Positions 16,176-25,619 of a DNA stretch of 35,186 bases are shown here, piece after piece. The position numbers were made by a program, and so were the translations under genes. Numbering within the stretch: the stretch's first letter is position 1; the number at the start of each line of letters is the position of its first letter. The DNA is from an uncultured Ignavibacterium sp. (GTDB lineage: Bacteria; Bacteroidota; Ignavibacteria; Ignavibacteriales; Ignavibacteriaceae): NCBI GenBank assembly GCA_937934185.1, contig CALHAB010000210.1, positions 1-35,186 of the forward strand, written 5' to 3'. Below the pieces are notes generated by a model. That model made no database searches and was not told the origin of the DNA. It saw only the letters and a list, made by a program, of their open reading frames with translations.

Positions 16176-16403
16176 TTATTTATCTTCAGCTTTTGATTTT
16201 TTTACTAATGTCTTTATGAAACCCACAACAGAACCACCTGTCAACATACCAAGAATGTAAACAATAAAAACAAGTAATGAAGTTGGCAGAGTTATACTCA
16301 TCGAAAGAAATGATACAGTTACACTTTCAAGGTTTTGAAACTTGAACAACAAAACTATCGCACTTATAATAACGATAAGTGCTATATAAATATATCGTTT
16401 CAT
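16176..16403 (-). CDS. LapA/DUF1049-like small membrane protein
   Basis: A 75-residue protein with two TM helices (about 5-22 and 39-62) joined by a short beta-like segment (V-T-V-S-F-L-S-M-S-I-T-L-P) and a basic C-terminal tail. This layout, with N-x-E-x-V-x-V-x-F and the G-M-x-x-G-G turn in the second helix, fits the lipopolysaccharide assembly protein A (LapA, DUF1049) domain. In Enterobacteria LapA works with LapB in controlling LPS synthesis; in this phylum the role is unknown. The gene stands alone, with an inverted repeat at 16429-16451 upstream. The family call rests on short motifs. Confidence 0.65.
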   Translation of the reverse strand: MKRYIYIALIVIISAIVLLFKFQNLESVTVSFLSMSITLPTSLLVFIVYILGMLTGGSVVGFIKTLVKKSKAEDK

Positions 16404-16428
16404 AGACTAACTCTTTATTTATTTGATG

Positions 16429-16451
16429 GAATAATTGAATTAGAATTATTC
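16429..16451. promoter_or_regulatory. 23-bp inverted repeat upstream of the LapA-like gene
   Basis: GAATAATT (16429-16436) and AATTATTC (16444-16451) are perfect arms around a 7-nt spacer, about 26-48 nt before the start at 16403. It could be an operator. It has no T tract, so it is not a terminator. It is AT-rich and may be chance. Confidence 0.25.
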
Positions 16452-16522
16452 ACTTCAAATCTTTAACAAAATTCTCTTATCGCTTTTATAAATTCATTTT
16501 GTTTAATAATTGAACAAAGAAT

Positions 16523-17134
16523 TCAGTTCAGTTTTTCTTTTAGAATTTTTTCGAGGAGTTCTATCGTCTCATGCTCTGATATCTGAGTGAAATCATTATT
16601 GATTGATGAAATTATCGATTCAACCTGATCCATTTTATCTTTGATAAAAGAAATTTTTCGAATCAATAAATCTTGGTCTTCCGTTACCCAATAGCTTCCT
16701 TCATCAATTACATTAAGATCTGAAATGTATTTGTCTTTCAAATATTTTAGAAGCTTAATTATTGCAATGTGTATTTCAGGCGGTGCGTATTGTGTTTTAA
16801 TAAAAAGGAAATTACTGTCTGCGCTCTCAACTTCCCCAGGATTTAAAACCATACCTGAAACCGATTGTAAGTTGCCATTTTTATCGAATAAAACATAAAA
16901 TGACTCACATTCAGGATGTAGGTTTATAGTAATTCCTTTCAATGGCAAATGACCAGTAATTTTAACTCCATTTTCTGTCTGGAAAAGTTGAGCTGTCAGC
17001 TGTGAATTCCAATCGTTATCAAGAATTGAATATTTCCAACTCATTATTTCAGATATATCTTTGAGTTCATCTATAACAGAATAGATTTGTTCAAGGTTGT
17101 TTAATTTACCCTTATAATGAATTGTAATTCCCAC
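16523..17134 (-). CDS. Uncharacterised cytoplasmic protein (GTG start)
   Basis: A 203-residue soluble protein with no signal peptide or TM segment and no recognised domain. The N terminus (G-I-T-I-H-Y-K-G-K-L, then a helix) and the G-H-L-P-L-K-G-I-T-I-N-L-H-P-E-C-E-S-F segment suggest an alpha/beta fold. Residues 155-203 are helical and charged. The open frame starts with GTG at 17134; the next in-frame ATG is over 30 codons inside, so GTG is preferred even though a GGAG motif lies rather far upstream (13 nt). It lies 42 nt after the gpmA stop, same strand, and may be read through from gpmA. Confidence 0.65.
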   Translation of the reverse strand: MGITIHYKGKLNNLEQIYSVIDELKDISEIMSWKYSILDNDWNSQLTAQLFQTENGVKITGHLPLKGITINLHPECESFYVLFDKNGNLQSVSGMVLNPGEVESADSNFLFIKTQYAPPEIHIAIIKLLKYLKDKYISDLNVIDEGSYWVTEDQDLLIRKISFIKDKMDQVESIISSINNDFTQISEHETIELLEKILKEKLN

Positions 17135-17176
17135 CTTAAATACTTCGCTCCTTAATAGAAATAAAATGTAATTTTT

Positions 17177-17923
17177 TTATTTTACTTTACCTTGTGCTGC
17201 AACAGCCGCAGCGGCTTTTTCAATTTCTTCAGGATTGCCGAGATAATAATGTTTAATAGGTTTCAGGTTTTCGTCAAGTTCATAGACTAATGGAATTCCA
17301 GTAGGAATATTAAGCTCAACAATTTCATTATCAGGAATGTTATCAAGATATTTTACTAATGCACGCAGACTATTTCCGTGAGCAGTTATTAAAACTCTTT
17401 TGCCTGTTTTAACCATTGGAGCAATCGTACCTTCCCAATACGGGACAAAACGAGCTACAGTATCCTTTAAACATTCTGTAAGCGGTAATTCTGATTCGGA
17501 AAGTTCTTTGTACCTAGGATCGTGTCCCGGATATCTTGGGTCAGATTTTTCAAGAGCTGGTGGTTGAATATCATAACTTCTCCGCCAGATTTTAACTTGT
17601 TCTTCGCCATATTGTTTTGCAGTTTCTGCTTTGTTCAAACCCTGTAATGCACCGTAATGTCTTTCGTTTAATCTCCAATGACGGATTACAGGAATCCACA
17701 TTAAATCCATTTCATCAAGCACAATCCAAAGTGTTCTGATTGCTCTTTTAAGCACAGAAGTATAAGCGATATCAAAAGTATAACCTTCGGCTTTAAGAAC
17801 TTCACCGGCTTTTTTTGCTTCTTCTTTTCCTTTTTCAGAAAGATCAACATCAGTCCAGCCGGTAAAACGGTTCTCTTTATTCCAGATGCTCTCGCCGTGG
17901 CGTAATAAAACAACTTTGTACAT
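17177..17923 (-). CDS. gpmA: 2,3-bisphosphoglycerate-dependent phosphoglycerate mutase
   Basis: A 248-residue cytoplasmic enzyme interconverting 3- and 2-phosphoglycerate in glycolysis and gluconeogenesis. The phosphohistidine motif is L-L-R-H-G-E-S (H9), followed by W-N-x-x-N-R-F-T-G-W-x-D-V-D-L-S. The second catalytic block is [15 protein letters not shown], and the second His is in [12 protein letters not shown]. The start is set at ATG 17923 because it has a strong ribosome site (GGAGAGAAC) and gives the normal family N terminus; an in-frame upstream extension to 17986 would lie before the candidate promoter's start point. Length and motifs are those of the classical dPGM family. Confidence 0.97.
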   Translation of the reverse strand: MYKVVLLRHGESIWNKENRFTGWTDVDLSEKGKEEAKKAGEVLKAEGYTFDIAYTSVLKRAIRTLWIVLDEMDLMWIPVIRHWRLNERHYGALQGLNKAETAKQYGEEQVKIWRRSYDIQPPALEKSDPRYPGHDPRYKELSESELPLTECLKDTVARFVPYWEGTIAPMVKTGKRVLITAHGNSLRALVKYLDNIPDNEIVELNIPTGIPLVYELDENLKPIKHYYLGNPEEIEKAAAAVAAQGKVK

Positions 17924-17959
17924 GTTCTCTCCGATCTTAGTTTTCAAAAAAGTTTTATT

Positions 17960-17989
17960 CAAAAATAGAAAGAATGGTCTAGACACAAA
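17960..17989 (-). promoter_or_regulatory. Bacteroidota-type promoter of gpmA
   Basis: TTTG (17989-17986), an 18-nt spacer and TATTTTTG (17967-17960) match the TTTG/TAnnTTTG pattern. The predicted transcription start near 17953 lies about 30 nt before the ATG at 17923. Confidence 0.5.
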
Positions 17990-18063
17990 ATGTTTAAAAT
18001 CAAAACAGAAGAATAAAGACAGGCTATGAATTTTTATGAAAGTTCACTGATGATAAAATTACT

Positions 18064-18411
18064 CTAAGCAAGAAAATGCGAATCCTCGTCGTACTTCCCT
18101 TTTAATTCATCAATATGAGTTTTTTCCCAAAGATTCACTTTATCAAAATAAGCAGCTCTGCCAATAATGTGAGCCGCAACAGGAGCAGTAAGTAATAAAA
18201 AAACAATTATTGAAACAGCTCTGGCGGCAATTCCTATATCTTCCCAGTAAAAAGCCGTCCCGATTAAAACCAAACCTATACCAAGGGTTGAAGCTTTAGT
18301 TGTTGCAGACATTCTGGTAAATAGATCAGGCATCTTTAGAATACCAATTGCAGACAACAGGATAAATAAAGAACCAAGCAATAATAAAACACCGCTTATG
18401 ATTTCAATCAT
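18064..18411 (-). CDS. mrpG: Mrp/Mnh antiporter subunit G
   Basis: A 115-residue protein with three TM helices (about 3-25, 38-58, 64-84) and a hydrophilic C-terminal tail. The signature G-x-x-x-x-L-x-S-A-I-G-I-L-K-M-P-D-L-F-T-R-M-S-A-T-T-K-A-S-T-L-G is diagnostic of MrpG (PhaG/MnhG). It is the last gene of the Mrp operon, overlapping mrpF by 4 nt. The Mrp complex exchanges Na+ (or Li+/K+) for protons across the inner membrane; MrpG is a small subunit of the hetero-oligomer. Confidence 0.95.
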   Translation of the reverse strand: MIEIISGVLLLLGSLFILLSAIGILKMPDLFTRMSATTKASTLGIGLVLIGTAFYWEDIGIAARAVSIIVFLLLTAPVAAHIIGRAAYFDKVNLWEKTHIDELKGKYDEDSHFLA

Positions 18412-18680
18412 TTTCTTGTACTCCTTTCAAGATATGATGCAAAAGCTACTGTGCCGAGAAAAGTCAGCAATGCCAAAATAACGCCCACATCAAGAAATGT
18501 TGTGGTCATACTTTGGATTGAGTAAACTGCAATGAATGCAATTGCATTTGCTGATAAAAGATCCAATGCTACGATTCTATCTTCTATGGAAGGACCGATT
18601 ACAAGCCGGATAAAAATAATCAGAATTGAAAGTCCTATAAGGGAAACAGAAATGCTCGCCGATAATTCAATAAAACTCAT
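18408..18680 (-). CDS. mrpF: Mrp/Mnh antiporter subunit F
   Basis: A 90-residue protein with three TM helices. The motif R-L-V-I-G-P-S-I-E-D-R-I-V-A-L-D-L-L-S-A-N (about 26-46) is the MrpF/PhaF signature, including the conserved D-R-I-V-A-L-D. It overlaps mrpE and mrpG by 4 nt on either side, so it is translationally coupled. It is a small structural subunit of the cation/proton antiporter. Nothing unusual. Confidence 0.95.
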   Translation of the reverse strand: MSFIELSASISVSLIGLSILIIFIRLVIGPSIEDRIVALDLLSANAIAFIAVYSIQSMTTTFLDVGVILALLTFLGTVAFASYLERSTRK

Positions 18681-19150
18681 CGTAATACCTCCAGCAGTCT
18701 TTTTTCAAGTCCGTCTTTAATTTCTCTTCGGAAACTATCGGCATCTTTCACATACAAAGCATGTACATACAGAGTTTTCCTGTCGCTTGATACATCTAAA
18801 CTTAATGTCCCAGGTGTTAAAGTCAGTAGATTTGCGAGTAACACAATTTCCAGATCAGTGCGGGCATCAAGCGGCACCGCAATTATTCCGGGCTTCATAT
18901 AATCTTTGGGTGTGATAATATCAAAAGCTACTTTCAGATTTGCTACTATCAGTTCTTTGATGAAATATAAAATGAAACTAATAGTGAGAGGAATTTTTTT
19001 GAAATAAGTTGAACCTCCCAAAGCTGACTTCGAAATCCAAAGGATTATGTATCCGACTATCAATCCTTCAACAAATGTTTCAAATTCAACATTCCCGATC
19101 AGAAGAACCCACGCAATTGCCAATAATATGTTAAGTAAAAGTTGATTCAT
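18677..19150 (-). CDS. mrpE: Mrp/Mnh antiporter subunit E
   Basis: A 157-residue protein with N-terminal TM helices (about 4-40 and 57-77) and a cytoplasmic C-terminal domain. F-V-E-G-L-I-V-G-Y near the start and the L-L-A-N-L-L-T-L-T-P-G-T-L-S-L-D-V motif (about 103-119) identify MrpE/PhaE. Its start overlaps the last base of the mrpD stop (19150) and its end overlaps mrpF by 4 nt. It is required for assembly or activity of the complex in characterised bacteria. Confidence 0.95.
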   Translation of the reverse strand: MNQLLLNILLAIAWVLLIGNVEFETFVEGLIVGYIILWISKSALGGSTYFKKIPLTISFILYFIKELIVANLKVAFDIITPKDYMKPGIIAVPLDARTDLEIVLLANLLTLTPGTLSLDVSSDRKTLYVHALYVKDADSFRREIKDGLEKRLLEVLR

Positions 19151-20682
19151 TATTTCAGTCCCAAAACTGAATTAATATAATTTGAGGAATCAAGCAGTTG
19201 CATTGCTGATTCATTAGCGATATTAAAAAAGGGCTCTGCATAAAATCCAATCACTATTGTAATAAAGGCTAAAATTATAATTGGTAGAATCATCATGAAT
19301 TTTTTGCCTGATGTAAGGGATTTATAAGTAATGTCTGTAACATTCTCACTGTTTTGGGGATCATCTTTCCAGAAAACCTCGTTCCAGATTTTAGTCATTG
19401 AAAACAGAGTAAGTAAACCAACCAATAAGGCAATGCCAACTACCAGAAACTCTTTCAGTTCAAGTCCTGCTTTGATCAAAACAAACTTTGCCCAAAATCC
19501 TGACAACGGAGGAATACCTGCAAGAGATAAAGCAGGTATCAGAAAAAGTAAACCCAGCATAGGATAAAACTTATAAACACCACCCAATTCTTTAAGATTA
19601 TAAGATCCTTTTAATTTTTTTACATATCCACTGATGAAAAACAGATTAGTCTTAACAATTATATGATGAATTATGTAGAAGATTGCCCCTGCAATTGCAA
19701 GAGGCGAGAACAATGCAACACCCAGAATCATATAACCAATCTGACTGATAATATGAAATGATAATATTTTTCTGAAATTATTTTGCGCCGCAGCTCCAAG
19801 TACACCTGTAAGCATAGTTAAAGCAGCAGAAACAAGAAGTATATCTTTTATAAAATCAGAGTTGTAAATAAAGACCGTTGTAAAAAATCTGATGATTGCA
19901 TACACACCAACCTTTGTAAGCAATCCTGCAAATATAGCTGAAACAGCAGCCGGCGGTGTGTGATAGGATGCGGGTAACCAAAAGAATAAAGGAAATATTG
20001 CGGCTTTAACTCCAAATGCTATCAGAAATAGGACGGCAACAACATTTACCAATTCCTGATTTTCAATAAAAGGAATTTTTCTTGATACATCTGCCATATT
20101 CAAAGTTCCGGCAAGCCCGTATAAAATTCCTACTGCGGCGAGGAAAATTGCTGACGACAACAAATTTAATGTAACATATTTGATCGCCCCCTCAAGCTGT
20201 GCTCTTCTTCCTCCAAGAGATAGCAGAACGAAAGACGAGATAAGCATTACCTCAAACCAGACATAAAGATTAAAAATATCTCCTGTAAGGAATGCCCCAT
20301 TGATTCCCATAAGAAGAAATTGCAGCAATGGATAATAAAGATATCTTTCTCTGCTTTCATCTATTGAACCGATTGAGAACAGTGCGGTTGTAAGACCAAT
20401 TACAGCAGTTATGATGACCATAATTGAAGAAAGCAGATCAGCAACTATGCTGATACCAAATGGAGCCTGCCATCCACCAACCTGAAGCGATATTATTCCA
20501 GAGTTATTTACTTCGACAAATATTATTAGTGAGCATATCAGTGAAAATAAAGTTGCCAGAAGATTTAAAGCTCTTTGAATCTTTACAGACTTCCAGAAAA
20601 ACAGCATCATAACTGAAAAAGTAAGCGGCAATATTATAGGAAGAATAATTATCAGCATTGTAATACTTTCAATCAATTTCAT
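19150..20682 (-). CDS. mrpD: Mrp/Mnh antiporter subunit D (complex I NuoM/N-like)
   Basis: A 510-residue protein with about 14 TM helices. It belongs to the proton-conducting family shared with NuoL/M/N. Visible marks are [15 protein letters not shown] (with the conserved TM5 Glu), the [12 protein letters not shown] motif (TM7 Lys), [21 protein letters not shown] (TM8 Lys), and [12 protein letters not shown]. All key charged residues are present. It overlaps mrpC by 14 nt and mrpE by 1 nt. MrpD with MrpA carries the ion-translocating part of the complex. Confidence 0.97.
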   Translation of the reverse strand: MKLIESITMLIIILPIILPLTFSVMMLFFWKSVKIQRALNLLATLFSLICSLIIFVEVNNSGIISLQVGGWQAPFGISIVADLLSSIMVIITAVIGLTTALFSIGSIDESRERYLYYPLLQFLLMGINGAFLTGDIFNLYVWFEVMLISSFVLLSLGGRRAQLEGAIKYVTLNLLSSAIFLAAVGILYGLAGTLNMADVSRKIPFIENQELVNVVAVLFLIAFGVKAAIFPLFFWLPASYHTPPAAVSAIFAGLLTKVGVYAIIRFFTTVFIYNSDFIKDILLVSAALTMLTGVLGAAAQNNFRKILSFHIISQIGYMILGVALFSPLAIAGAIFYIIHHIIVKTNLFFISGYVKKLKGSYNLKELGGVYKFYPMLGLLFLIPALSLAGIPPLSGFWAKFVLIKAGLELKEFLVVGIALLVGLLTLFSMTKIWNEVFWKDDPQNSENVTDITYKSLTSGKKFMMILPIIILAFITIVIGFYAEPFFNIANESAMQLLDSSNYINSVLGLK

Positions 20683-21022
20683 CTGTTGATTTCATTTTGT
20701 CAAGATCATCTGTTCCCACTGTCTGATAAGCCCTTTTGAACAAAACAATTGCAAATGCCTGAACACCGAATCCAATTACAATTGCTGTAAGTATCAATGC
20801 CTGCGGAAGCGGGTCTGCATATGGTTCTGTAAGAATATTAGTCCCTGATGGTACAAATGGAGGAGCAGCTTTTGTCAGTCTGCCAATTGTAAATATTAAA
20901 AGGTTAGCAGCATGTCCCAGAAAAATCAGTCCAAGAATAACTTTGACAAAACTTCTTCTTAAAATCATATATACGCCAGCAGCATACAGCAATCCGACAA
21001 GAACAGGAAGAAATAGTTCCAT
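20669..21022 (-). CDS. mrpC: Mrp/Mnh antiporter subunit C (NuoK-like)
   Basis: A 117-residue protein with three TM helices, related to NuoK. Motifs are G[25 protein letters not shown] with the conserved H-A-x-N-L, and [17 protein letters not shown] (about 70-86), standard for MrpC. It shares one base with mrpB (21022) and overlaps mrpD by 14 nt. It has a short acidic C-terminal tail. Unremarkable MrpC. Confidence 0.96.
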   Translation of the reverse strand: MELFLPVLVGLLYAAGVYMILRRSFVKVILGLIFLGHAANLLIFTIGRLTKAAPPFVPSGTNILTEPYADPLPQALILTAIVIGFGVQAFAIVLFKRAYQTVGTDDLDKMKSTDEID

Positions 21023-21438
21023 TATTTTTCCTCCTCAGCTAAAGAAAAAATTATTTTAAGAGCAATTCCAAGTACGACAAAATAAACTCCCAGATCAAAT
21101 AATAAAGGCGTTCCGATTTTACCAATTACAGGTATATTGGTATCTAACCAAAAACCTTTCATAAAAGTCTGACCAGAAACGATAGAAGGGACTACACTAA
21201 TAAGTGCAAATGTCAATCCGATAGAAATAATTTTAATTGGCTCAGCTTTAAATAATTTTTCAGCCTCATAAACTCCGTTTGCAATGAAGTATAATGCATA
21301 TGCAGCTGCAGCTACAAGCCCGCCAACAAATCCTCCGCCAGGTTCATTATGTCCGCGAAGCAGAAGAAAGAATGAAAATATTAACAATAGTGGCAGCAGG
21401 TACTTAGAAGCTGTGGATAAAATTATTGAAAACATCAT
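21022..21438 (-). CDS. mrpB: Mrp/Mnh antiporter subunit B
   Basis: A 138-residue protein with four TM helices. The [18 protein letters not shown] motif (about 29-46) is the MnhB domain signature. The [11 protein letters not shown] motif near the C terminus is also typical. MrpB is a separate gene here, so this is the seven-gene Mrp layout rather than the six-gene form with MrpA' fusion. It overlaps mrpA by 4 nt. Confidence 0.96.
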   Translation of the reverse strand: MMFSIILSTASKYLLPLLLIFSFFLLLRGHNEPGGGFVGGLVAAAAYALYFIANGVYEAEKLFKAEPIKIISIGLTFALISVVPSIVSGQTFMKGFWLDTNIPVIGKIGTPLLFDLGVYFVVLGIALKIIFSLAEEEK

Positions 21439-23735
21439 TCACCTTTATCGTCTAGTTTTAATTTCAGCAATGCGTATACACCGATTGCTGCTATTGCAAG
21501 AACTGTAATTTCGCCAAGTGTATCAATAGCTCTGAAATCTACGAGTATCACATTAACTATGTTTCTTCCCTTGCCTTCAGGCAATGATTTTTCTGCAAAG
21601 TAAGTCTTTAAATCAGATTGCATTGAAAGAGATGTTACATATAAAACTACTGTGCTCATAAAAATTCCTACTGCAGCTGAAATAATAACATCGCGTAATT
21701 TTACAATTACATTGGAGAACTGAAGATATTTGGGTAGTTTATACAATACCAATACAAAGAGGATCACTGTTAAAGTTTCAATGGCAAATGTAGTTAATGC
21801 AAGATCAGGGGCACTGTAAATTATAAAAATAATTCCCATAGTAAAACCAACAACACCGATAGCAACAATTGATTTAAGTCGTGAATCGGATGTGATTACA
21901 ACAAAAGTAGCACCTACCATCATTGACAGAATTGCAATTTCGTAAAAAGTTATATCAGGTATGAAGTTTATATTCAGTGTAGTAATGGCCTTAATAAGTG
22001 AAAGAGATGCGAGACCAATTGCAGTAATTAAAATGAAAATTATATAATTTCTTAAATAACCATTCTGAAGAATTCTCGTTTGTAATTTTGCAAACCACAT
22101 CAGAAAAATAAGCAGATATTCATACCATTCAGAGGGCTTAAGAATTTTAATCATCCGGACATTCTGAATAGTGCTGAAAAATTTATTCCGGAGAACATAA
22201 AAAAGAATACCCAAACCAAGAGTAATAAAACTTAAAAGCAAAACAAGATTGAACCCATGCCAAAGTTTAATCTTGATACCAAGTTCTTCCGTTAAAATGC
22301 TGATTGTTGATTGTTCAAGAAGTTTTCCAATTATTGCATTAGGAAATATTCCCATCAACAGACCTAAAATTGCCAGTATTGCAGGACCAAACAACATTTT
22401 TATATGAGCTTCGTGTGGAGCAACCGGAGTTGAGGTCAGTTTACCAAAAAATGGTTTTAGTCCAACAAGAATAGTCACCATCACAATCAAGGCATTTGAA
22501 ATAACAGCAATAATAATCAGAAAAATTCCCCAGTATTCAATTTCAAGAATTGCAGAATAAACAGTTTCTTTTCCAATAAATCCAATCAGAGGAATTATCC
22601 CCATCATTGATGAGGATGCAAGTAAAGCAGTTGCCATTGTAACAGGCATTATTTTTTTCAAGCCGCCAAGATTGTGAACATCACGGGTGCCTGTTGAGTG
22701 ATCAAGTGTGCCGGCTACTAAAAACAAAGTTCCTTTATAAAGTGAATGTGCAACCAGATAAATAAAAAATGCTTTAATGGCAAGTTGCGAACCAATACCG
22801 ATGAGTAATGTTAATGTACCAAGAACACTTAAGGTTGAATATGCAAGAAGCCTTTTCAAATCAGTTTGTTTAATTGCCAGAGCTGCAGCAATCAACATAG
22901 TAATTGTTCCGAATATTAAAATAGTGCCCTGCCAAAGTTCAGTTCCGCCAAGAGCGTGATTTAATCTTGCGATAAGATAAATTCCGGCTTTAACCATAGT
23001 TGCCGAATGTAAGTATGCGCTCACCGGAGTTGGTGCTTCCATTGCATTTGGTAGCCAGAAATGAAACGGAAATTGGGCAGACTTAGTAAATGCTCCAAGC
23101 AAAATCAATATAACAGCAGATGAATAAAATCCTGATTTGATTATTTCAGAGTGCTTATCATAAAGAGATGAAATTTCAAAACTGCCTGTAATCAGATATA
23201 AAAATATAAATCCGGCAAGCAAAGCGAGACCACCACTGCCTGTTACCAATAATGCCTGAAGAGCTGATTTCCTCGATGATTCTTTGTGATGGTTGAAACC
23301 AATAAGCATAAAAGAACTTATACTTGTCAATTCCCAGAAAACAAACAGAGTAATCATATTGTCGGAGATTACCAATCCAAGCATTGATGTCATAAAAATT
23401 CCGATGTAAACAAAAAATCTGTCGGTATGCTCGTAGTCTTTCATATAAGCACCTGCATAAAGAAATACAACAACACCAATCAATGTGATAATTAAAACAA
23501 AAGTCAGACTCAAACCATCCAGAATAAATGTTAAGTTAATTCCCAGTGATGGGATCCATTCATAATATTCTTTTATGATTTCTCCGTTTGCTACCTGTTG
23601 ATATCTTGAAATGAAACTTAAAAACATGAATAATGGAAATGAGGCGGCAATCCAACCAAAATAGTTTTTGAAAGGTTTGTAAATAAAAGCGGCTGAAAAA
23701 GATGCAATAAATCCAATGATTAACAAATAAAGCAA
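21435..23735 (-). CDS. mrpA: Mrp/Mnh antiporter subunit A (NuoL-like plus MbhD/MbhE-like C-terminus)
   Basis: A 766-residue protein with about 20 TM helices. The N-terminal 480 residues are NuoL-like ([46 protein letters not shown]). The C-terminal part carries the MbhD-like segment ([16 protein letters not shown]) and the MbhE-like segment ([18 protein letters not shown]). So it is a full-length MrpA. It starts at TTG (23735), supported by CAGGAAA 7 nt upstream; no ATG is near. It heads a seven-gene operon. A palindrome at 23762-23785 lies just upstream. The complex expels Na+ in exchange for H+. Confidence 0.97.
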   Translation of the reverse strand: MLYLLIIGFIASFSAAFIYKPFKNYFGWIAASFPLFMFLSFISRYQQVANGEIIKEYYEWIPSLGINLTFILDGLSLTFVLIITLIGVVVFLYAGAYMKDYEHTDRFFVYIGIFMTSMLGLVISDNMITLFVFWELTSISSFMLIGFNHHKESSRKSALQALLVTGSGGLALLAGFIFLYLITGSFEISSLYDKHSEIIKSGFYSSAVILILLGAFTKSAQFPFHFWLPNAMEAPTPVSAYLHSATMVKAGIYLIARLNHALGGTELWQGTILIFGTITMLIAAALAIKQTDLKRLLAYSTLSVLGTLTLLIGIGSQLAIKAFFIYLVAHSLYKGTLFLVAGTLDHSTGTRDVHNLGGLKKIMPVTMATALLASSSMMGIIPLIGFIGKETVYSAILEIEYWGIFLIIIAVISNALIVMVTILVGLKPFFGKLTSTPVAPHEAHIKMLFGPAILAILGLLMGIFPNAIIGKLLEQSTISILTEELGIKIKLWHGFNLVLLLSFITLGLGILFYVLRNKFFSTIQNVRMIKILKPSEWYEYLLIFLMWFAKLQTRILQNGYLRNYIIFILITAIGLASLSLIKAITTLNINFIPDITFYEIAILSMMVGATFVVITSDSRLKSIVAIGVVGFTMGIIFIIYSAPDLALTTFAIETLTVILFVLVLYKLPKYLQFSNVIVKLRDVIISAAVGIFMSTVVLYVTSLSMQSDLKTYFAEKSLPEGKGRNIVNVILVDFRAIDTLGEITVLAIAAIGVYALLKLKLDDKGE

Positions 23736-23761
23736 TTTATATTTCCTGTATTTATCTTGAT

Positions 23762-23785
23762 AACTGAAAGCAAATTATTTCAGTT
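23762..23785. promoter_or_regulatory. 24-bp inverted repeat upstream of mrpA, candidate operator
   Basis: AACTGAAA (23762-23769) and TTTCAGTT (23778-23785) are perfect 8-bp arms around the 8-nt spacer gcaaatta. It lies 27-50 nt before the mrpA start codon and has no following T tract, so an operator or activator site for the antiporter operon is the best reading. Confidence 0.42.
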
Positions 23786-23833
23786 GTAATTTAAATAAAA
23801 ATATTCTTTTGATTTGCAGGAATCGAAGAATCG

Positions 23834-24133
23834 TCAGAACAATTTTTCCTCAACACTTTTAATTTTTTCTTCCATTGTTTGCTCACGATCAGTTCTTGTT
23901 CCGATTCTGACATTTGAAGAAATTCTGGGTACACCAATTTTATGAAGATGGTCGTGACATTTCTTAATAGCATTGAAAACCTCATCCCATTCACCTTCGA
24001 TGTTGGTTCCGTTTGCATGCAAAGTTGTTTTCAAGCCTGCCTCTCTGAAAATCTTTTCACATTCGGCGACATATTTCGAAAGAGATAAACCAACACCAAT
24101 AGGAATTATTGCTACATCAACTATTACTTTCAT
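23834..24133 (-). CDS. MTH1187/YkoF-family thiamine-binding protein
   Basis: A 99-residue cytoplasmic protein of the DUF77 (MTH1187) family. The signatures are V-D-V-A-I-I-P-I-G-V-G-L-S-L-S-K-Y-V at the N terminus, L-H-A-N-G-T-N-I-E-G-E-W-D-E-V (about 39-53) and the C-terminal R-I-G-T-R-T-D-R. Members form ferredoxin-like tetramers, and several bind thiamine or its precursors. It has a good ribosome site (AGGAG 7 nt before the ATG). It lies 98 nt upstream of mrpA on the same strand; a functional link to the antiporter is not obvious. No THI-box was seen. Confidence 0.9.
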   Translation of the reverse strand: MKVIVDVAIIPIGVGLSLSKYVAECEKIFREAGLKTTLHANGTNIEGEWDEVFNAIKKCHDHLHKIGVPRISSNVRIGTRTDREQTMEEKIKSVEEKLF

Positions 24134-24238
24134 ATAATTCTCCTGTTGTTAATACAAATTTAAATAATTCTTGATTTGGTTAGGAATAAAAAGTAAACTT
24201 GAATTATAATTTCAATAAATAATTTATGAGGCGTAAAA

Positions 24239-24649
24239 ATGAATCCTGTTTCTATAAATTACTTAGCAGTACTTGTTTGCGGAATCATTTCTATGGTAAT
24301 TGGAAGTCTATGGTACGGACCGCTTTTCAGCAAACTCTGGATGAAGCAACATGGTTTTACCGAAGAAGATCTGAAGAAAGATTTTAATCCGGCCAAAACT
24401 TTTGGGTTAGCGTTTGTTGGTCATCTTGTAATGGCTTTGGTGCTTGCTTATCTGATTTCGCTGACGAATGCTCAGAGTATTACTGAAGGTTTAAGAGTTT
24501 CACTTTCCTGCTGGCTGGGATTTACTGCTGCGACAATGTTTGTCAATACTTTGTTCTCGAGAACTACTTTGACATTATTTTTTATAGATAGCGGTTATCA
24601 GCTTGTCAATTCGATTGTCTTTGGATTGATTCTTATTCTCTGGAAATAG
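24239..24649 (+). CDS. DUF1761 family membrane protein
   Basis: A 136-residue protein with four TM helices (about 8-26, 57-77, 85-104, 110-133). The pattern G-S-L-W-Y-G-P-L-F-S-K-L-W-M-K near the N terminus and the F-x-x-A-F-V-G-H-L-V-M-A segment are typical of DUF1761, whose function is unknown. The ribosome site GAGGCG precedes the ATG by 7 nt and a TATAAT (24205-24210) lies in the leader. It is monocistronic and convergent with the AEC permease gene (20 nt between stops). Confidence 0.85.
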   Translation: MNPVSINYLAVLVCGIISMVIGSLWYGPLFSKLWMKQHGFTEEDLKKDFNPAKTFGLAFVGHLVMALVLAYLISLTNAQSITEGLRVSLSCWLGFTAATMFVNTLFSRTTLTLFFIDSGYQLVNSIVFGLILILWK

Positions 24650-24669
24650 TGTTTGATAATATACAATCT

Positions 24670-25617
24670 CTAAATCAATCCGGTTGTTTTGAGTATCAGA
24701 ATTCCAACAGCTATCGTAAAAACTGAACCTAATGTGGAAATCAGAATTATATTGCCGGCAAGCTTGCTGTTTGCACCCATTGCTTCTGCCATTATAAAAC
24801 TTACAATTGCTGTTGGGCACGCAAAAAGTATAAACATTATTCCAAGGTCTGTTCCTCGATATCCCATTAAATAAGCGGTTGATGTTAAGATTAACGGAAT
24901 CAGTATAAGTTTAATAAATGAAGATGTGAAAGCAAGTGTTGATGCTTTTTTAATCTGCTCAAGGTTTAATGAGCCGCCGATTCCAATCAAAGCAAGCGGA
25001 AGTGCTAAATCAGACAAGAAGTTTCCGGTTGTAACTATTATTGACGGGAGTTTTATTGTAAAATATGAAAATGGCAGTCCTATTATCACTGCAACAATCA
25101 GTGGATTGAGTAATATTTCTTTAATGATAGGATAAAAACTTAATTGATTTGTTTGCCGAAGCGGAACAGTAAGAACAATTACAGCAAGAACATTATAAAG
25201 TGGAAGAATAAAAGCCAGAATAATTGCTGCTTTGCCTAAAGCTGTTGTTCCAAACAAATTCGATATGATTGCAAAACCAACTATTGCAAAGTTACTTCTG
25301 AAAGCGCCCTGAATAAATACACTTCTGTCCCTTCCATCTTTGATGAAGGGAATACTCAATAGCCAGATTAATAAGAATGTAATAATTGTTCCGATGTAAA
25401 TAAAAATTATCTGAGGGAAGTTTATCGCTTTACTTAAATCCATTTCAGCAATCTGCATAAATACCAGAGCAGGCAGCGAAACCGAGAACACAAATTTTGA
25501 TGTAACATCAACAAAGTTCTCGTTTATGATTTTCATTTTTTTTGATAAATATCCAAGTGCAATAATAAGAAACACAGGTGCAACAATATTGGCGGTAAAG
25601 AGAATGTTGTCAATCAT
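24670..25617 (-). CDS. AEC (auxin efflux carrier) family permease
   Basis: A 315-residue protein with ten predicted TM helices in two bundles of five. N-terminal A-L-G-Y-L-S-K-K-M-K-I-I, the S-L-P-A-L-V-F motif (about 49-55), G-A-F-R-S-N-F-A-I-V-G-F (about 104-115), L-A-L-P-L-A-L-I-G-I-G-G-S-L and A-C-P-T-A-I-V-S-F-I-M-A-E (about 265-277) mark it as an AEC family transporter. Bacterial members export or import small carboxylates such as malate or malonate; the substrate cannot be read here. It is the last gene of a long minus-strand run, 2 nt after the methyltransferase. Family secure. Confidence 0.92.
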   Translation of the reverse strand: MIDNILFTANIVAPVFLIIALGYLSKKMKIINENFVDVTSKFVFSVSLPALVFMQIAEMDLSKAINFPQIIFIYIGTIITFLLIWLLSIPFIKDGRDRSVFIQGAFRSNFAIVGFAIISNLFGTTALGKAAIILAFILPLYNVLAVIVLTVPLRQTNQLSFYPIIKEILLNPLIVAVIIGLPFSYFTIKLPSIIVTTGNFLSDLALPLALIGIGGSLNLEQIKKASTLAFTSSFIKLILIPLILTSTAYLMGYRGTDLGIMFILFACPTAIVSFIMAEAMGANSKLAGNIILISTLGSVFTIAVGILILKTTGLI

Positions 25618-25619
25618 TT

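Noticed and set aside
17924-17986. N-terminal extension of gpmA
   Set aside because: The strong ribosome site at ATG 17923, the family N terminus and the candidate promoter at 17960-17989 all argue against it.
18064-23735. Membrane-bound hydrogenase or complex I operon
   Set aside because: No hydrogenase or NADH-binding subunit is present, and subunits E, F and G are specific to Mrp antiporters.
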